The notes: a model not told the origin generated them from the letters alone. A stretch of DNA of 49,875 bases from Halieaceae bacterium (GCA_018666295.1 JABIZW010000208.1:1-49875), one strand, 5' to 3'. Shown: positions 19,155 to 30,692, numbered from the stretch's first letter. Numbers and translations are program-made.

Positions 19155-20218
19155 CCCTGTGCCAATAGTTCTCTGAGGTCGATCAGTGCGGCGTTCGCGC
19201 GCGAAAGATAACTCGCCATGACCAAGGAGTGATTGGCCCAAATTCCGAAACCTGACCCGTTGAGAATGACTGGACTCCAGACCGTTTGTTGGGTCGTTTC
19301 GAGCTCACGAATAATCTGACGGAGGCTGACAGCCGCATTTTTTTGTGCGAGAACCTCAGCAAAATCGACCTCAGCCGCTTTCAAGTAGTGGATCAGTGCA
19401 AAAGCTGCACCTCGTGATTCGAAGTAGACATTATCCACTTCATGCCAAGGTGTTTTTACAATAAATTCGCTCGTTTCACGCGTTGACTGGGTCGCCGCTG
19501 TATCACCCGCTAAGTCAGTATTAGCGCGACGCTGTCCCACGCTGGCGGACAGTCTTTGAGACAAACTGCCAAGACGCTTTTCAACCATGCCCAACCAAAA
19601 ACTCAGGTTGTCGGCACGCGCATAGAACTGAGCACCATCTTCACCTTGTTTTGGCAGTCGATTGAGGTAGGCCTCCAAGTACCGGCGTGCGTCGCGATAT
19701 TGTGATTCAGTAGACGGGAGTACCCAACTGGAGTTCTGGAAGTTGATTCGTGGCTCTGCCAACGTCAGGTCGACATCTTCTTGGGACTGGGACTGCGAGC
19801 GACTTAATACTTCGCGTAGGGCTCGCGCCAAGTCGCGAGACTGAATCAAAGCACCATATTCCCAGCTGGGCATGTTGTCTAAAAAAGCCCCTGGTGGCAC
19901 AACATCATTACTGATGTATCCCCCCTTTTTTTCAAGTAAAAGACGCGTTACCTCTAAAAGAGCCGATGTAGTGGCGGAGCCTGTGACGAGTGATTGGGAA
20001 GACTGGAGGTAGTCGGCTCGATTTTCAACCACATCGAAAGCGGCTGGCGGCCAGCTCCAGTACACGCCAAGGCCTATTACCACGAGCGCGTAAGCGGCGA
20101 AGACCCCTGTGACCATTCGCCGCCCACCCTTGCTGCGCAACAGACTCAGTGAATCACCTTCGGGAAGAAATCCGCGAATGCTTGCTAACGCCTGTGAAAA
20201 ACGAGCTCTAAGTGTCAT
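19151..20218 (-). CDS. DUF2333-family inner-membrane-anchored protein
   Basis: 355 residues. A cytoplasmic N-terminus of about 35 residues is followed by one membrane helix (TGVFAAYALVVIGLGVYWSW) and a long periplasmic, mostly helical domain. Family-type blocks are visible: GGYISNDVVPPGAFLDNMPS, EYGALIQSRDLARALREVLS, LSFWLGMVEKRLGSLSQRL, WHEVDNVYFESRGAAFALIH. I recognise it as the DUF2333 family of Pseudomonas-like bacteria, which has no established function. It is last in a minus-strand run after the PCu(A)C gene and converges on prmA with a 4-base overlap. Confidence 0.82.
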   Translation of the reverse strand: MTLRARFSQALASIRGFLPEGDSLSLLRSKGGRRMVTGVFAAYALVVIGLGVYWSWPPAAFDVVENRADYLQSSQSLVTGSATTSALLEVTRLLLEKKGGYISNDVVPPGAFLDNMPSWEYGALIQSRDLARALREVLSRSQSQSQEDVDLTLAEPRINFQNSSWVLPSTESQYRDARRYLEAYLNRLPKQGEDGAQFYARADNLSFWLGMVEKRLGSLSQRLSASVGQRRANTDLAGDTAATQSTRETSEFIVKTPWHEVDNVYFESRGAAFALIHYLKAAEVDFAEVLAQKNAAVSLRQIIRELETTQQTVWSPVILNGSGFGIWANHSLVMASYLSRANAALIDLRELLAQG

Positions 20219-20251
20219 TTAATACCGATTCCTCTTGCGACAGTGGCCACC

Positions 20252-20698
20252 TTAATGGTGTTTCATCGACGCGCGATGTTTGGTGACAGAGAATTCATTG
20301 CACACCGGCGCATTGTTCTCCAGCGTAAAGCAGATGTCGATGCTTTGTGCGTCGGTGAGAGGCTCACTGAGCTTCATCAACATAATATGCGTGCCGCCCG
20401 GCGTGAGATGAGTACGCTCACCGGCGTTAAGCGTCAGCTTTGGTACCGGCCGCATTGTTGCGCGATCTCTCTCAATGCGCGTTTCGTGAACTGACGTGTG
20501 TGCGGTAACGTCGCTTGTGACACCCGTAATGACCAAGGTTTCGTTGCTCATATTTTGCAGTGTGGCGTAGGCCGCGGTCATCATTTTTCCAGGAGGTGTT
20601 GCACGTACCCACGCATCAGAAACCGACAGATCGGCCGCCCATGTTTGGGGGCTTAGCGCCAAAACCGACGTTAAAAGAAATAGGGTTTGCTTGTGCAT
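20252..20698 (-). CDS. Periplasmic copper chaperone PCu(A)C
   Basis: Starts at ATG 20698 (MHKQTLFLLTSVLALSPQTWA, a signal peptide). The ORF track adds 22 upstream codons that precede this signal and overlap dsbD. A GAGG ribosome site stands just before 20698. The mature domain has the PCu(A)C pattern: SDAWVRATPPGKMMTAAYATL, HTSVHETRIERDRATMRPV and HLTPGGTHIMLMKLSEPL, with the His and Met residues that bind Cu(I). It delivers copper to cytochrome oxidase or supports copper tolerance. DsbD directly upstream can keep copper-site thiols reduced, so the pairing makes functional sense. Confidence 0.92.
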   Translation of the reverse strand: MHKQTLFLLTSVLALSPQTWAADLSVSDAWVRATPPGKMMTAAYATLQNMSNETLVITGVTSDVTAHTSVHETRIERDRATMRPVPKLTLNAGERTHLTPGGTHIMLMKLSEPLTDAQSIDICFTLENNAPVCNEFSVTKHRASMKHH

Positions 20699-20747
20699 CG
20701 TACGCCTCGTGTATTGCTTCGTGTCTACACGTAAAAAAATGGGGTGC

Positions 20748-22481
20748 TCATCGCGCATTTTCAATGGCGCTTAGCACGATATCTCGAGTTAACAGCTGGG
20801 GCAGAATAATCGGTTCGCTGCCTTTTCCCCGAGGATACATGACGTAAAGAGGGATGCCGCTTCTTCCGTGTGATTTCACAAAGGCCCCAATATCAGCATC
20901 GTAGTCTGTCCAGTCTGCAATCATGTAAGGGATATCGGCACTGATAAATGCCTGCTCTACTTCGGTCGTGAACAGCACAGCCGCCTCGTTAGCAAGGCAC
21001 GTGATGCACCAGTCTGCAGTCACATCCACGAAAATAGGGTCACCACGGTTTACGTGGTCGTCCAGAGCAGCCGCGGACCAGGCAATTTGCCCGTCAGCAA
21101 GCGCGCGCGACGAGGTGGTTTGGTCCGATGTGTTTGTTGCAGGGACGGCCAATACTATTGCGCCGAGGAGCAGAAAAACAGCGGCGACTTTTCTAATGAG
21201 ACTCTGGCCGTACAGGTAGGCCGCAAGAGCGACTAATACCAGTCCCGCGAGTGCCATTGCCATCGTGTTAACGCCGCTTTGATTGCCGGCTACCCAAAGA
21301 AGCCAAACGGCGGTGAGATAGAGCGGAAACGCCAGTATGTTCTTTGCTGTATCCATCCAGGCGCCGGGCTTGGGCAGCAACTTGACCATGGCGTTACTGT
21401 AGCTCAGCAGTACCATAGGGAAAGCCATGCCGGCGCCGAGGGCTGCGAAAACAAGCAATGTAATCGCGATCGGCTGCGTCAAAGCATAGCCCAGTGCGCT
21501 GCCCATAAATGGCGCAGTACAGGGGCTGGCAACAACCACGGCGAGAACACCTGTAAAAAAACTACCCGCGTCACCCTCACGCTCGGTAAGCGACTGTCCC
21601 ATATTCATCATCGATGTACCGAAGTGAATAAGGCCGTTAAGACTCAATCCCATCACCGTAAAGAGGTAGGCAAGCGCAATCACAAATCCCGTATTTTGTA
21701 ACTGAAAGCCCCATCCTATGAGCTTTCCCGTTTGTTGTATGGCGACTAAAACGCTCGCAATCGCAACGAAGCTTATGACCACTCCGGCGGCGTACACGAG
21801 GCTTGCTCGGCGATGCGTTTGCGCACTCCCGCGTGTGAAGCTCAGCGCTTTGAGGGAAAGAATTGGGAACACGCAGGGCATAATATTGAGGATCACCCCG
21901 CCTAAAAACGCAAAGACGATGGCGGCTATTAGGCTGGGTTCAGTCTCGTTCGAGTTTGTGTCTGGCGTTGAGCCGCTGGTAAGCGGTTCAAGGGTGCCTG
22001 GACGAATGTCTCCCGAGTCCATGTGCCAGAGAAACGATTTGGTCTCCGGTGGGTAGCAAAGCCCGGCATCGGCACACCCCTGATAGGTGATCTTGAGCTC
22101 AATCAGTTCGGCGCGTTCGGCCAGATTGAGGCTAGCATCGAGTGCACCGTAGTACACCTCGACATCACCAAAAAACTCATCCGTCTTTGCAAGTCCTGGT
22201 GCAATCGCCAGCTGCGTATCAATCGGTCCTTGCATGGAGCGCGCACGTGCCTTGAACGCGTGACGGTACAGGTAGTACTCCGGTGCAATGACCCACTGCA
22301 GAAGCACCTGCTGATCACCATCAGCCACCATGTCTAGGCGGTAGGCGTCATCGACCGGAAGAAATTGTGTCTGCTGTTGCGTGTAGGCGGACAGCGCGTT
22401 TTGCCCCAGCGCCGCCAAGGGTAACCACGCAAGCATGACAAGAAGCAGTCGACTAACGATTGTTGATCTTGAGCGTTTCAT
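20748..22481 (-). CDS. dsbD: Thiol:disulfide interchange protein DsbD
   Basis: 577 residues in the three DsbD parts. After a signal peptide (LLLVMLAWLPLAALG), an alpha domain has the redox pair in TYQGCADAGLCYPPE (about residues 136 and 142). The membrane domain of about eight helices has LNIMPCVFPILSLKALSF (Cys near 203) and VVASPCTAPFMGSA. The C-terminal thioredoxin-like gamma domain has the CITC motif in TADWCITCLANEA. It carries electrons from cytoplasmic thioredoxin to periplasmic DsbC, CcmG and similar proteins. It starts nine bases after the pentapeptide gene. Confidence 0.95.
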   Translation of the reverse strand: MKRSRSTIVSRLLLVMLAWLPLAALGQNALSAYTQQQTQFLPVDDAYRLDMVADGDQQVLLQWVIAPEYYLYRHAFKARARSMQGPIDTQLAIAPGLAKTDEFFGDVEVYYGALDASLNLAERAELIELKITYQGCADAGLCYPPETKSFLWHMDSGDIRPGTLEPLTSGSTPDTNSNETEPSLIAAIVFAFLGGVILNIMPCVFPILSLKALSFTRGSAQTHRRASLVYAAGVVISFVAIASVLVAIQQTGKLIGWGFQLQNTGFVIALAYLFTVMGLSLNGLIHFGTSMMNMGQSLTEREGDAGSFFTGVLAVVVASPCTAPFMGSALGYALTQPIAITLLVFAALGAGMAFPMVLLSYSNAMVKLLPKPGAWMDTAKNILAFPLYLTAVWLLWVAGNQSGVNTMAMALAGLVLVALAAYLYGQSLIRKVAAVFLLLGAIVLAVPATNTSDQTTSSRALADGQIAWSAAALDDHVNRGDPIFVDVTADWCITCLANEAAVLFTTEVEQAFISADIPYMIADWTDYDADIGAFVKSHGRSGIPLYVMYPRGKGSEPIILPQLLTRDIVLSAIENAR

Positions 22482-22490
22482 CCACTTTCC

Positions 22491-22844
22491 TTATCTGTGA
22501 TAGCGGAGTCTCGTGCCATAGTCGAGTGAGAGCCGTATCTCGTCCGGATTGAGTTCGTCCGGAAAGTAGACTCCCGAGACCTTCGCGTCGAGTAGGCTCG
22601 CCCCCTCAAGGTTAGTCTCTCTAAAATCAATACCCGACAAATCGCAATTCCGGAAATACGCGTTTGAGAAATCCAATCCTCTCGCGTTCATTTTTCGCAG
22701 ATCACGGCCTCGGTAGTCGCCGCCCGACAACTGTAAATTGTCCATTTTATCGCGCTGCTTGTTAAAACTGTCGACATCTTCATGCCGCAATAGTTGGTAA
22801 AGAGGATCAGTTTTAACCTCGGGCTTTAGTTCACGCTTACTCAT
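22491..22844 (-). CDS. Small pentapeptide-repeat protein
   Basis: 117 residues. The centre (about 35-90) is built from A(D/N)LXX-like pentapeptides: LQLSGGDYRGRDLRKMNARG, LDFSNAYFRNCDLSGIDFRE, TNLEGASLLDAKV. These predict a short right-handed quadrilateral beta-helix of about two to three coils. The N-terminal 30 residues are charged with no signal peptide, so it is likely cytoplasmic. The function is unknown. It lies between the sugar kinase and dsbD on the same strand, with short spacers, so it is probably co-transcribed. Confidence 0.8.
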   Translation of the reverse strand: MSKRELKPEVKTDPLYQLLRHEDVDSFNKQRDKMDNLQLSGGDYRGRDLRKMNARGLDFSNAYFRNCDLSGIDFRETNLEGASLLDAKVSGVYFPDELNPDEIRLSLDYGTRLRYHR

Positions 22845-22861
22845 ACCGTGCTCCTAGTGTT

Positions 22862-23869
22862 CTAACGCTGGGCTTCAAAATGGGCATCTCTGAGCGCATG
22901 GCTGGTCTCAAGACTCAATCGCGGACCGGCTTGGCACACCACAGCGCCGGCAGCTTTAGATGCAAACTCACAAGCCTCAAGCATATCGGTTCCTGCCCAT
23001 AAGGCATAAAAGAAAGCGCCCGCAAACATGTCACCTGCGCCGTTGGTGTTGACGGCATTAACCGGTTGAGCGGGCACGTGGTGTTGCTGGGTCCCGTCAT
23101 ACAAAAGGGCACCCTCGGCGCCTCGGGTAACGACAAAGCGCTGACTGACCGTCTTCAGTTTCTCGACAGCGGTTTGCAAATTATCCGTTTCAGCCCACTC
23201 GAGCGCTTCAATTTCATTGCAAAAAATAAAGTCGACGCCATCGGCAAGAAGGGCGTTCATGTTGTCTCTGAAAAACGTCACCATTCCTGGGTCGGAAAAG
23301 CTAACAGCGACCTTTCTGCCGTTCGCCTGCGCGACTTGTTTCGTTTTCAGTGCCGCTTGGTGGCCTGTTGGTGAGGTGACAAGATAGCCCTCAAGATAAA
23401 CCCATTGAGCATTTGCAATCGCAAGATCATTAACCTCTGAGACCGACAGCGTCTCCGATACGCCCAAAAAGGTGTTCATACTGCGCTCAGCGTCGGGCGT
23501 GATAAGCACTAAGCATTTTCCTGTGGTGCCTGATCGGCGCTCACCAAGGAAGCCATGCGCCACGCCACAGGCGTCGAGATCTGCAATATAAACATTGCCA
23601 TCTTCATCGTCGGCAACCAAGCAACTCATGTACGTCGGGGCTCCAAATTGCGAGGCTGCAATCACGCTGTTACCGGCACTGCCACCACAGGCATGGTGTG
23701 CCTGACTAAGACTTGCGGCTAGATGACGTTTGATCTCTCGCTGACGATTTTCGTCGACCAGCGTCATCGTGCCTTTTTCAATGCCCAATTGGTCTAGATC
23801 CTGGTCTGAAACAGTCACTTCAGTATCGACTAAGGCGGCGCCTATGGCGTAAACGAATTTTTCTGACAC
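22862..23869 (-). CDS. PfkB-family kinase, adenosine kinase-like
   Basis: A 335-residue ribokinase-fold enzyme. The N-terminal substrate side has VYAIGAALVDTEVTV and ACGGSAGNSVIAASQFG. The C-terminal signature NTNGAGDMFAGAFFYAL holds the catalytic GAGD, with Asn in place of the usual first Asp. FSDPGMV and FIFCNEIEALEW are adenosine kinase-type blocks. Relatives phosphorylate adenosine or other nucleosides for purine salvage, but the substrate cannot be fixed from sequence alone. It is first gene of a minus-strand run. Confidence 0.85.
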   Translation of the reverse strand: MSEKFVYAIGAALVDTEVTVSDQDLDQLGIEKGTMTLVDENRQREIKRHLAASLSQAHHACGGSAGNSVIAASQFGAPTYMSCLVADDEDGNVYIADLDACGVAHGFLGERRSGTTGKCLVLITPDAERSMNTFLGVSETLSVSEVNDLAIANAQWVYLEGYLVTSPTGHQAALKTKQVAQANGRKVAVSFSDPGMVTFFRDNMNALLADGVDFIFCNEIEALEWAETDNLQTAVEKLKTVSQRFVVTRGAEGALLYDGTQQHHVPAQPVNAVNTNGAGDMFAGAFFYALWAGTDMLEACEFASKAAGAVVCQAGPRLSLETSHALRDAHFEAQR

Positions 23870-24006
23870 AAATTTTCCAAGTAAATGTAGTCACAGTAGC
23901 TCTCTAGTATCGCACGCTCCCTTGTCAGGTTCATTAACTTGTCTTGATTGTAATCAGACAGATTCAATGAGATTTATGTAAACTTGAGACACACAAGAGG
24001 TGTTCA

Positions 24007-24618
24007 GTGTTCCTAAGTTTTCAACAGATGATCGAGGTGCTCGGCAAGGTCTCGCCGCCGGCCGTTTCCGTTGTGTCCAAACGCGCTGCGGTGGCCATTG
24101 GGTTGCGGGATGGGTCTTCGGGTCCTGAGATGCTAATGATTCAGCGCGCGGTGAAAGAGGGCGACCCCTGGTCGGGCCACATGGGATTTCCTGGTGGACG
24201 AAAAGACCCCGGCGATGCCAGCGATTTGGGCTGCGCAAAGCGTGAAACGTGGGAGGAAGTGGGTCTCGATTTAGACGCGTACGGTGAGCTCATTTGCCAG
24301 CTGTCTGATGTCAATACGGGGTGGCGTGCTGACCGACCTGAGATGCTGGTGGCGCCGTTTGTCTTTGTTATTAACGATTATCCGGAGCTCGCACTGAACC
24401 ATGAGGTTGACGATACAGTCTGGATCCCCATTCATTTTTTAATGGATGACGTCAATCGAGCGCGTCATCAATGGGAATGGCGCGGTGAGACGCTTGAGTC
24501 TGACGCCTTTACTTTTGACCAGCGGCTGATATGGGGGCTGTCGTTGATGATGATTGACGAATTGTTAGACCTTGTTGGTCGGCGTCAGAATCGAGCCACG
24601 CACGTCACACGGGCCTAG
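24007..24618 (+). CDS. Nudix hydrolase, NudL/CoA pyrophosphatase-like
   Basis: 203 residues. The Nudix box is HMGFPGGRKDPGDASDLG followed by CAKRETWEEVGLDL, keeping the RETWEE metal core. The layout with the glycine pair preceding D-P-G-D is that of the NudL/CoA diphosphatase subgroup, which cleaves coenzyme A or related diphosphates; the exact substrate is not provable here. The start is GTG at 24007, supported by AGAGGTG a few bases upstream; an in-frame ATG lies seven codons later. It diverges from the kinase gene and converges on the NTR-like gene with four bases between stops. Confidence 0.88.
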   Translation: MFLSFQQMIEVLGKVSPPAVSVVSKRAAVAIGLRDGSSGPEMLMIQRAVKEGDPWSGHMGFPGGRKDPGDASDLGCAKRETWEEVGLDLDAYGELICQLSDVNTGWRADRPEMLVAPFVFVINDYPELALNHEVDDTVWIPIHFLMDDVNRARHQWEWRGETLESDAFTFDQRLIWGLSLMMIDELLDLVGRRQNRATHVTRA

Positions 24619-24622
24619 CTGT

Positions 24623-26304
<1,682 letters not shown>

Positions 26305-27597
26305 TCATGCTCCCTGGTTTAAGGTGCGGAATGCGCGCCGGGCTGCATCCACTGTGTTCGCGATGTCTTCGTCAGTGTGGGCGGACGACATAAAGCCAGC
26401 CTCAAAGGAAGCCGGTGCAAGATAAACACCTTCTTGAAGCATCAGATGGAAAAATTGATTAAACCGCGCAACATTGGCACCAATGACTTGAGGGTACTGG
26501 GTGACCTTCTTTTCCTCGGTGAAAAAGAAGCCAAACATGCTTCCGAGGTGGTTAGTGGTAAAGGGGATGCCCGCCTCATCGGCAGCAAGTTGCATACCTT
26601 CACACAGTTGCGTCGTATGGCGGAAAACCGCGTCGTAGAAGCCAGGCTGAGAAATAATGTCTAGAGTCGCGAGCCCCGACGCCATTGCAACAGGGTTTCC
26701 TGACAGCGTTCCCGCTTGATACACAGGACCCAGCGGCGAAATATGCGCCATAATTTCTTTTTTGCCACCGAACGCGCCAACGGGCATCCCGCCGCCGATG
26801 ACTTTGCCCAAACAGGTGAGATCAGGGTCTATACCCAAGTGCCCCTGTGCGCAGTGTGTGCCAAAACGAAAGCCTGTCATCACTTCATCGAAGATGAGAA
26901 TCGCACCGTACTGGGTACAAAGCTCACGCATGCCCTCAAGATAGCCAGGTTCGGGCAAGATGCAGTTCATGTTGCCTGTAACCGGCTCGGTAATGACGCA
27001 GGCAATGTCTTGGCTGTGTGCTTCAAACGCTTTTTTCAGCGCGTCTAGGTCGTTAAATGGCAGTGTGATTGTGTGTTGCGCTAAGACCTCGGGTACGCCT
27101 GGCGAGCTGGGTACGCCAAAGGTCAGTGCGCCGGAACCCGCTTTAATCAGTAAGGAATCTGAGTGGCCGTGGTAGCACCCTTCGAACTTAATGATTTTGT
27201 CCCTGCTCGTGGCACCTCGAGCGAGCCGGATTGCGCTCATAGTGGCTTCTGTGCCGGAGCTGGTCATGCGAACTTGCTCAAGACTCGGAACGAGACTGCA
27301 GAGTCGCTCGGCGAGTTCGATCTCGATTTCGGTTGGGCAGCCAAAGCTTAGACCGTCTTGAGCTGTGCTGATTACCGCGTCACGAACCTTCGGGTGGTTA
27401 TGACCCATGATCATAGGGCCCCAAGACAACACGTAGTCGATGTATCTCTTCCCGTCGACGTCAAAAATGTAAGCGCCGTCAGCACGCTCCATAAATCGCG
27501 GCGTGCCCCCCACGGCTTTGAAGGCTCGGACAGGCGAATTAACACCGCCTGGAATATGCGTTTGTGCCCGTTCGAACAGTGCTTCTGATTTTGTCAT
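26305..27597 (-). CDS. hemL: Glutamate-1-semialdehyde 2,1-aminomutase
   Basis: 430 residues. A class III aminotransferase fold with [18 protein letters not shown] at the start, [23 protein letters not shown] and the PLP lysine in [17 protein letters not shown]. It makes 5-aminolevulinate in the C5 pathway, so this organism uses the glutamyl-tRNA route. It lies between hemJ and hemB in a haem gene cluster. Confidence 0.97.
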   Translation of the reverse strand: MTKSEALFERAQTHIPGGVNSPVRAFKAVGGTPRFMERADGAYIFDVDGKRYIDYVLSWGPMIMGHNHPKVRDAVISTAQDGLSFGCPTEIEIELAERLCSLVPSLEQVRMTSSGTEATMSAIRLARGATSRDKIIKFEGCYHGHSDSLLIKAGSGALTFGVPSSPGVPEVLAQHTITLPFNDLDALKKAFEAHSQDIACVITEPVTGNMNCILPEPGYLEGMRELCTQYGAILIFDEVMTGFRFGTHCAQGHLGIDPDLTCLGKVIGGGMPVGAFGGKKEIMAHISPLGPVYQAGTLSGNPVAMASGLATLDIISQPGFYDAVFRHTTQLCEGMQLAADEAGIPFTTNHLGSMFGFFFTEEKKVTQYPQVIGANVARFNQFFHLMLQEGVYLAPASFEAGFMSSAHTDEDIANTVDAARRAFRTLNQGA

Positions 27598-27647
27598 TGA
27601 CCAGCGTCCCCCAACTTCATGTCGTTTTTCAGTAAATTTTCTCGGTG

Positions 27648-28067
27648 TTAGCCCGGTCGCACGTAAACCAACAGTACAATCGCAAACAGAAACAACACCG
27701 GTATTTCGTTAAAAAAGCGATAAAACACGTGACTTCTATGATCGTCGCCGCTGTTAATGAGCTTCACGTATCGCCCGCATTGCACATGGTATATCAGCAA
27801 AAATACAACGCCAGCGAGTTTGAGTTGCATCCAGAGGCTGGTGAGGTAGTAGTCCAGTGCGTAGCTGAGCCGCCAAAGCCCGAGGATAATGGCAAGCATC
27901 ATCAGTGGTGTGACGAATTTATAGAGTTTGCGGGCCATTATAGCCAACGTCATCCGCGTGGTGTCGTCCTCCGCCTGTGCGTAGTAGACGAAAATACGCG
28001 GGAGGTAAAAAAGACCGGCAAACCATGTCACAACGAAAATGACGTGGAGACCCTGAATCCAAAGCAT
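27648..28067 (-). CDS. hemJ: Protoporphyrinogen IX oxidase HemJ
   Basis: 139 residues with four hydrophobic helices. It opens [20 protein letters not shown], which with the conserved His (LHV) and the Arg of [12 protein letters not shown] is the HemJ/UPF0093 hallmark. The start at 28067 is preferred over the track's 28079 because GGAG precedes it at proper spacing. HemJ oxidises protoporphyrinogen IX at the inner membrane, and the neighbours hemL and hemB support that role over the related copper-resistance CopD proteins. It diverges from argC across about 70 bases. Confidence 0.9.
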   Translation of the reverse strand: MLWIQGLHVIFVVTWFAGLFYLPRIFVYYAQAEDDTTRMTLAIMARKLYKFVTPLMMLAIILGLWRLSYALDYYLTSLWMQLKLAGVVFLLIYHVQCGRYVKLINSGDDHRSHVFYRFFNEIPVLFLFAIVLLVYVRPG

Positions 28068-28139
28068 TGGTGACTCCATACTGGTTTCAAACTGAACAGT
28101 AAGTAAACTACGCGCACAATATCAGATCTTAGGCCTGAA

Positions 28140-29168
28140 ATGATTAATGTTGGCATTGTGGGTGCCACCGGCTACGCCGGGGTAGAATTGATTCGATTGC
28201 TACTGGGCCACCCAGCTGTAGCGATTACGCGGTTGACCTCGCGAGCGGAGGCAGGCGTGCGCGTTGACCGGCTGTTTCCGCACTTAAAAGGCTTCATCGA
28301 TTTATCGTTCGAGGATCCGGCTGAGGTCGATTTTGAAGATTGTGACCTTGTGTTTTTTGCAACGCCACATGCGGTCGCGATGAACAGCGTACCGGGGCTT
28401 GTTACCCGCGGGAAAAGAGTCATCGACCTCTCGGCTGACTTTCGGCTCACGGACACCCGTGTCTGGGAATCCTGGTATGGCGTCAATCACGTGGCACCCG
28501 AGCTTGTGACTGCGGCCGTTTATGGACTGCCTGAGGTGAATCGCGAGGCGATTCGGCATGCGCAGCTTGTCGCGTGTCCAGGGTGCTATCCAACGGCTGT
28601 GCAGCTGGGCTTTTTGCCGTTATTAGAGGCGGGCCTGGTTGATGCAGGGAGTTTGATCGCGTCGTGTGCATCGGGAACCAGTGGCGCCGGCCGTAGCGCC
28701 AAAGTGAATCTACTGTTGACCGAGTCTGCGGAGACAATGAAGTCTTATGGCGTCAGTGGACATCGACATTTACCAGAGATGGAGCAGGGCCTTGCGCGCA
28801 TGACCGATGATCCTGTCGCGCTGACCTTTGTGCCGCACTTGGCGCCCATGGTTCGGGGTATTCATGCGACATTGATTGCGACCCTTACGGATCAAAGCAC
28901 TAATTTGCGTGCCGTTTTTAAAGACCGCTACGCTTGCGAACCTTTTATTACCTTGACAGAGGGCGACTACGAACCTGAGACCCGCCACGTCAACGGAACC
29001 AATCGATGTGAGATCGACGTGACGCGTCCTCCCGGAGATAAAGTGGTGGTTACTGTTGCGATCGATAATCTGGTGAAAGGGGCTGCGGGGCAGGCCATTC
29101 AGGCCATGAACTTAATGCTGAGTCTCGACGAGTGTACGGGACTCAATATGCCGTCCAGTCACCCCTAA
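28140..29168 (+). CDS. argC: N-acetyl-gamma-glutamyl-phosphate reductase
   Basis: 342 residues. It starts INVGIVGATGYAGVELIRLL, a Rossmann NADP site, and has the catalytic cysteine in LVACPGCYPTAVQLGFLP and the family block LTFVPHLAPMVRGIHATL. It reduces acetylglutamyl phosphate in arginine synthesis. It is followed by an unknown membrane protein, a bactofilin and erpA in a plus-strand run, a neighbourhood shared with Pseudomonas-like genomes. Confidence 0.97.
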   Translation: MINVGIVGATGYAGVELIRLLLGHPAVAITRLTSRAEAGVRVDRLFPHLKGFIDLSFEDPAEVDFEDCDLVFFATPHAVAMNSVPGLVTRGKRVIDLSADFRLTDTRVWESWYGVNHVAPELVTAAVYGLPEVNREAIRHAQLVACPGCYPTAVQLGFLPLLEAGLVDAGSLIASCASGTSGAGRSAKVNLLLTESAETMKSYGVSGHRHLPEMEQGLARMTDDPVALTFVPHLAPMVRGIHATLIATLTDQSTNLRAVFKDRYACEPFITLTEGDYEPETRHVNGTNRCEIDVTRPPGDKVVVTVAIDNLVKGAAGQAIQAMNLMLSLDECTGLNMPSSHP

Positions 29169-29174
29169 TTTAAA

Positions 29175-29852
29175 ATGGCTGCCGACGATTACAAAACGGT
29201 TGTGACGCGTGTCAATGTTCCTCGGCAGCGCCGGATCCGCATTGCCGCGGCATCCGCAGTGCTTGTGTTTGCTGTTGGCGTTTATTTTTTAGGCTACCAA
29301 CACGGATTTGATGATCGCGTGCCGTTAGTCTTGGACGAGGCCGGTCTAAAGGAGACGATTTCAAAGCTAAAGACGCGGGTGGCCGTCGACAAAGAAACGC
29401 TAAGTCGCTTGCGGACCGAGCTGTCCGTGTCAGCACGCAGTGTTGATGCGCTAGAGCGAGAGCTCGTTTTCTACAGAGACATTATGTCGTCGACCGAAGA
29501 CGTGAGCGCGGTGAAAATTCGCCCGCCCGATCTCAACTGGGATCCGGAATTAAGACAATTGGAATACCGGGCAGTGGTCCAACGCCTGGCCCCGGGAAGT
29601 CAATTTTATCGCGGCCAGCTGCGGATCCAGATTGTCGATGCTGACGAAAATAGCGTGCTGCTTGAAGACTCAGATGCGGGTAACCACGATCTGGCGTTCA
29701 AGTATTTTCAACGTATATCGGGCACTTTGACGATTCCAGCCAACATTTCTCCCGCCGCGGTTCGCTTTGACATAGAATTGGTGTCCCCGCGTAAGCGGCA
29801 ATACGAACAGAATTTCGACTGGAGCGGCTCGATTGTCTACAGTACGCGATAA
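29175..29852 (+). CDS. Membrane-anchored coiled-coil protein (DUF6776-like)
   Basis: 225 residues. A basic cytoplasmic N-terminus (VNVPRQRRIRIAAASAV) is followed by one membrane helix (about 22-42), a coiled coil (about 50-105: ETISKLKTRVAVDKETLSRL) and a C-terminal beta domain (YRAVVQRLAPGSQFYRGQLR). I believe it belongs to the DUF6776 family found between argC and the bactofilin gene in related bacteria. There is no known function. The ordered link to a bactofilin hints at a role in cell shape or envelope assembly, which is inference. Six bases separate it from argC. Confidence 0.72.
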   Translation: MAADDYKTVVTRVNVPRQRRIRIAAASAVLVFAVGVYFLGYQHGFDDRVPLVLDEAGLKETISKLKTRVAVDKETLSRLRTELSVSARSVDALERELVFYRDIMSSTEDVSAVKIRPPDLNWDPELRQLEYRAVVQRLAPGSQFYRGQLRIQIVDADENSVLLEDSDAGNHDLAFKYFQRISGTLTIPANISPAAVRFDIELVSPRKRQYEQNFDWSGSIVYSTR

Positions 29853-29867
29853 ATAAGGAGTGATGTC

Positions 29868-30293
29868 ATGAGAAACAAGCAAACACAGATGCCCGCAGCT
29901 GCCAAGGGAAGCACGACCTTAATCTCGGCGGGAACAACGGTCTCTGGCGACATCACTTTCTCGGGCAACCTGGATATTGAAGGACGCGTCATTGGTTCGA
30001 TCAGTGCTGAGTCCGGTGCGTCCGCGTTGTTGCGAGTCGTTGCAGGCGGCTCAGTAGAGGGCGAGATTCGTGTGCCGTCGACATCGATCAGTGGCTCGGT
30101 GAAGGGCAATATCTACAGCTCAGAAAATCTTGAGCTGACGAAGGGTGCGATGGTTACGGGCGATGTGTATTACAACCTCATTGAAATGTCGATGGGCAGT
30201 AAAATTGACGGCAACCTCAAGCATTCGACTGCATCGGCTAAGGTCGAGTCAATCACAGCAGTGACGGCGTCTTCAGTCGCCGACAAGGTGTAA
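29868..30293 (+). CDS. Bactofilin (polymer-forming cytoskeletal protein)
   Basis: 141 residues. The core is a regular series of short Gly-rich beta turns: [75 protein letters not shown]. This is the right-handed beta-helix of bactofilins, which self-assemble into filaments on the inner membrane without nucleotide. The flanking N- and C-terminal tails are disordered. A strong AAGGAG ribosome site precedes the ATG. It follows the membrane coiled-coil gene by 15 bases and precedes erpA by 14. Confidence 0.93.
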   Translation: MRNKQTQMPAAAKGSTTLISAGTTVSGDITFSGNLDIEGRVIGSISAESGASALLRVVAGGSVEGEIRVPSTSISGSVKGNIYSSENLELTKGAMVTGDVYYNLIEMSMGSKIDGNLKHSTASAKVESITAVTASSVADKV

Positions 30294-30307
30294 GGCGGGA
30301 GATTTCT

Positions 30308-30661
30308 ATGACCGTAGTGGCAGGGTTTGACCCCACTGAAATTAGTTTGTCGGACAGTGCCGTTGGCAAGCTGCAATTTTTAATTGCGGAGGAGGACAAC
30401 CCGTCTCTGCGATTCCGCGTTTATATCACGGGGGGTGGCTGCTCAGGTTTTCAGTACGGCTTTACCTTTGACGAAAAAACGGCGGAAGACGACTGGGTTA
30501 TTGAGCGAGAGGGCGTGGCTGCGCTCATCGATTCCATGAGTTACCAATACCTTATGGGGTCAGAGATTGACTACGTCGAAGGGCTAGAGGGTGCAAAATT
30601 CGTCGTTAATAACCCCAACGCGACCACGACCTGTGGTTGTGGGGCATCATTCTCAATTTAG
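30308..30661 (+). CDS. erpA: Iron-sulfur cluster insertion protein ErpA
   Basis: 117-residue A-type carrier. The three ligand cysteines are in [17 protein letters not shown] and [12 protein letters not shown], the ErpA pattern. It hands iron-sulfur clusters to enzymes, including isoprenoid and respiratory proteins. The plus-strand run ends here and anmK faces it with 31 bases between the two stops; I see no clear hairpin in that gap. Confidence 0.96.
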   Translation: MTVVAGFDPTEISLSDSAVGKLQFLIAEEDNPSLRFRVYITGGGCSGFQYGFTFDEKTAEDDWVIEREGVAALIDSMSYQYLMGSEIDYVEGLEGAKFVVNNPNATTTCGCGASFSI

Positions 30662-30692
30662 TCCAGGCCCTGCTGGCGCGTAAAAATTGCGG

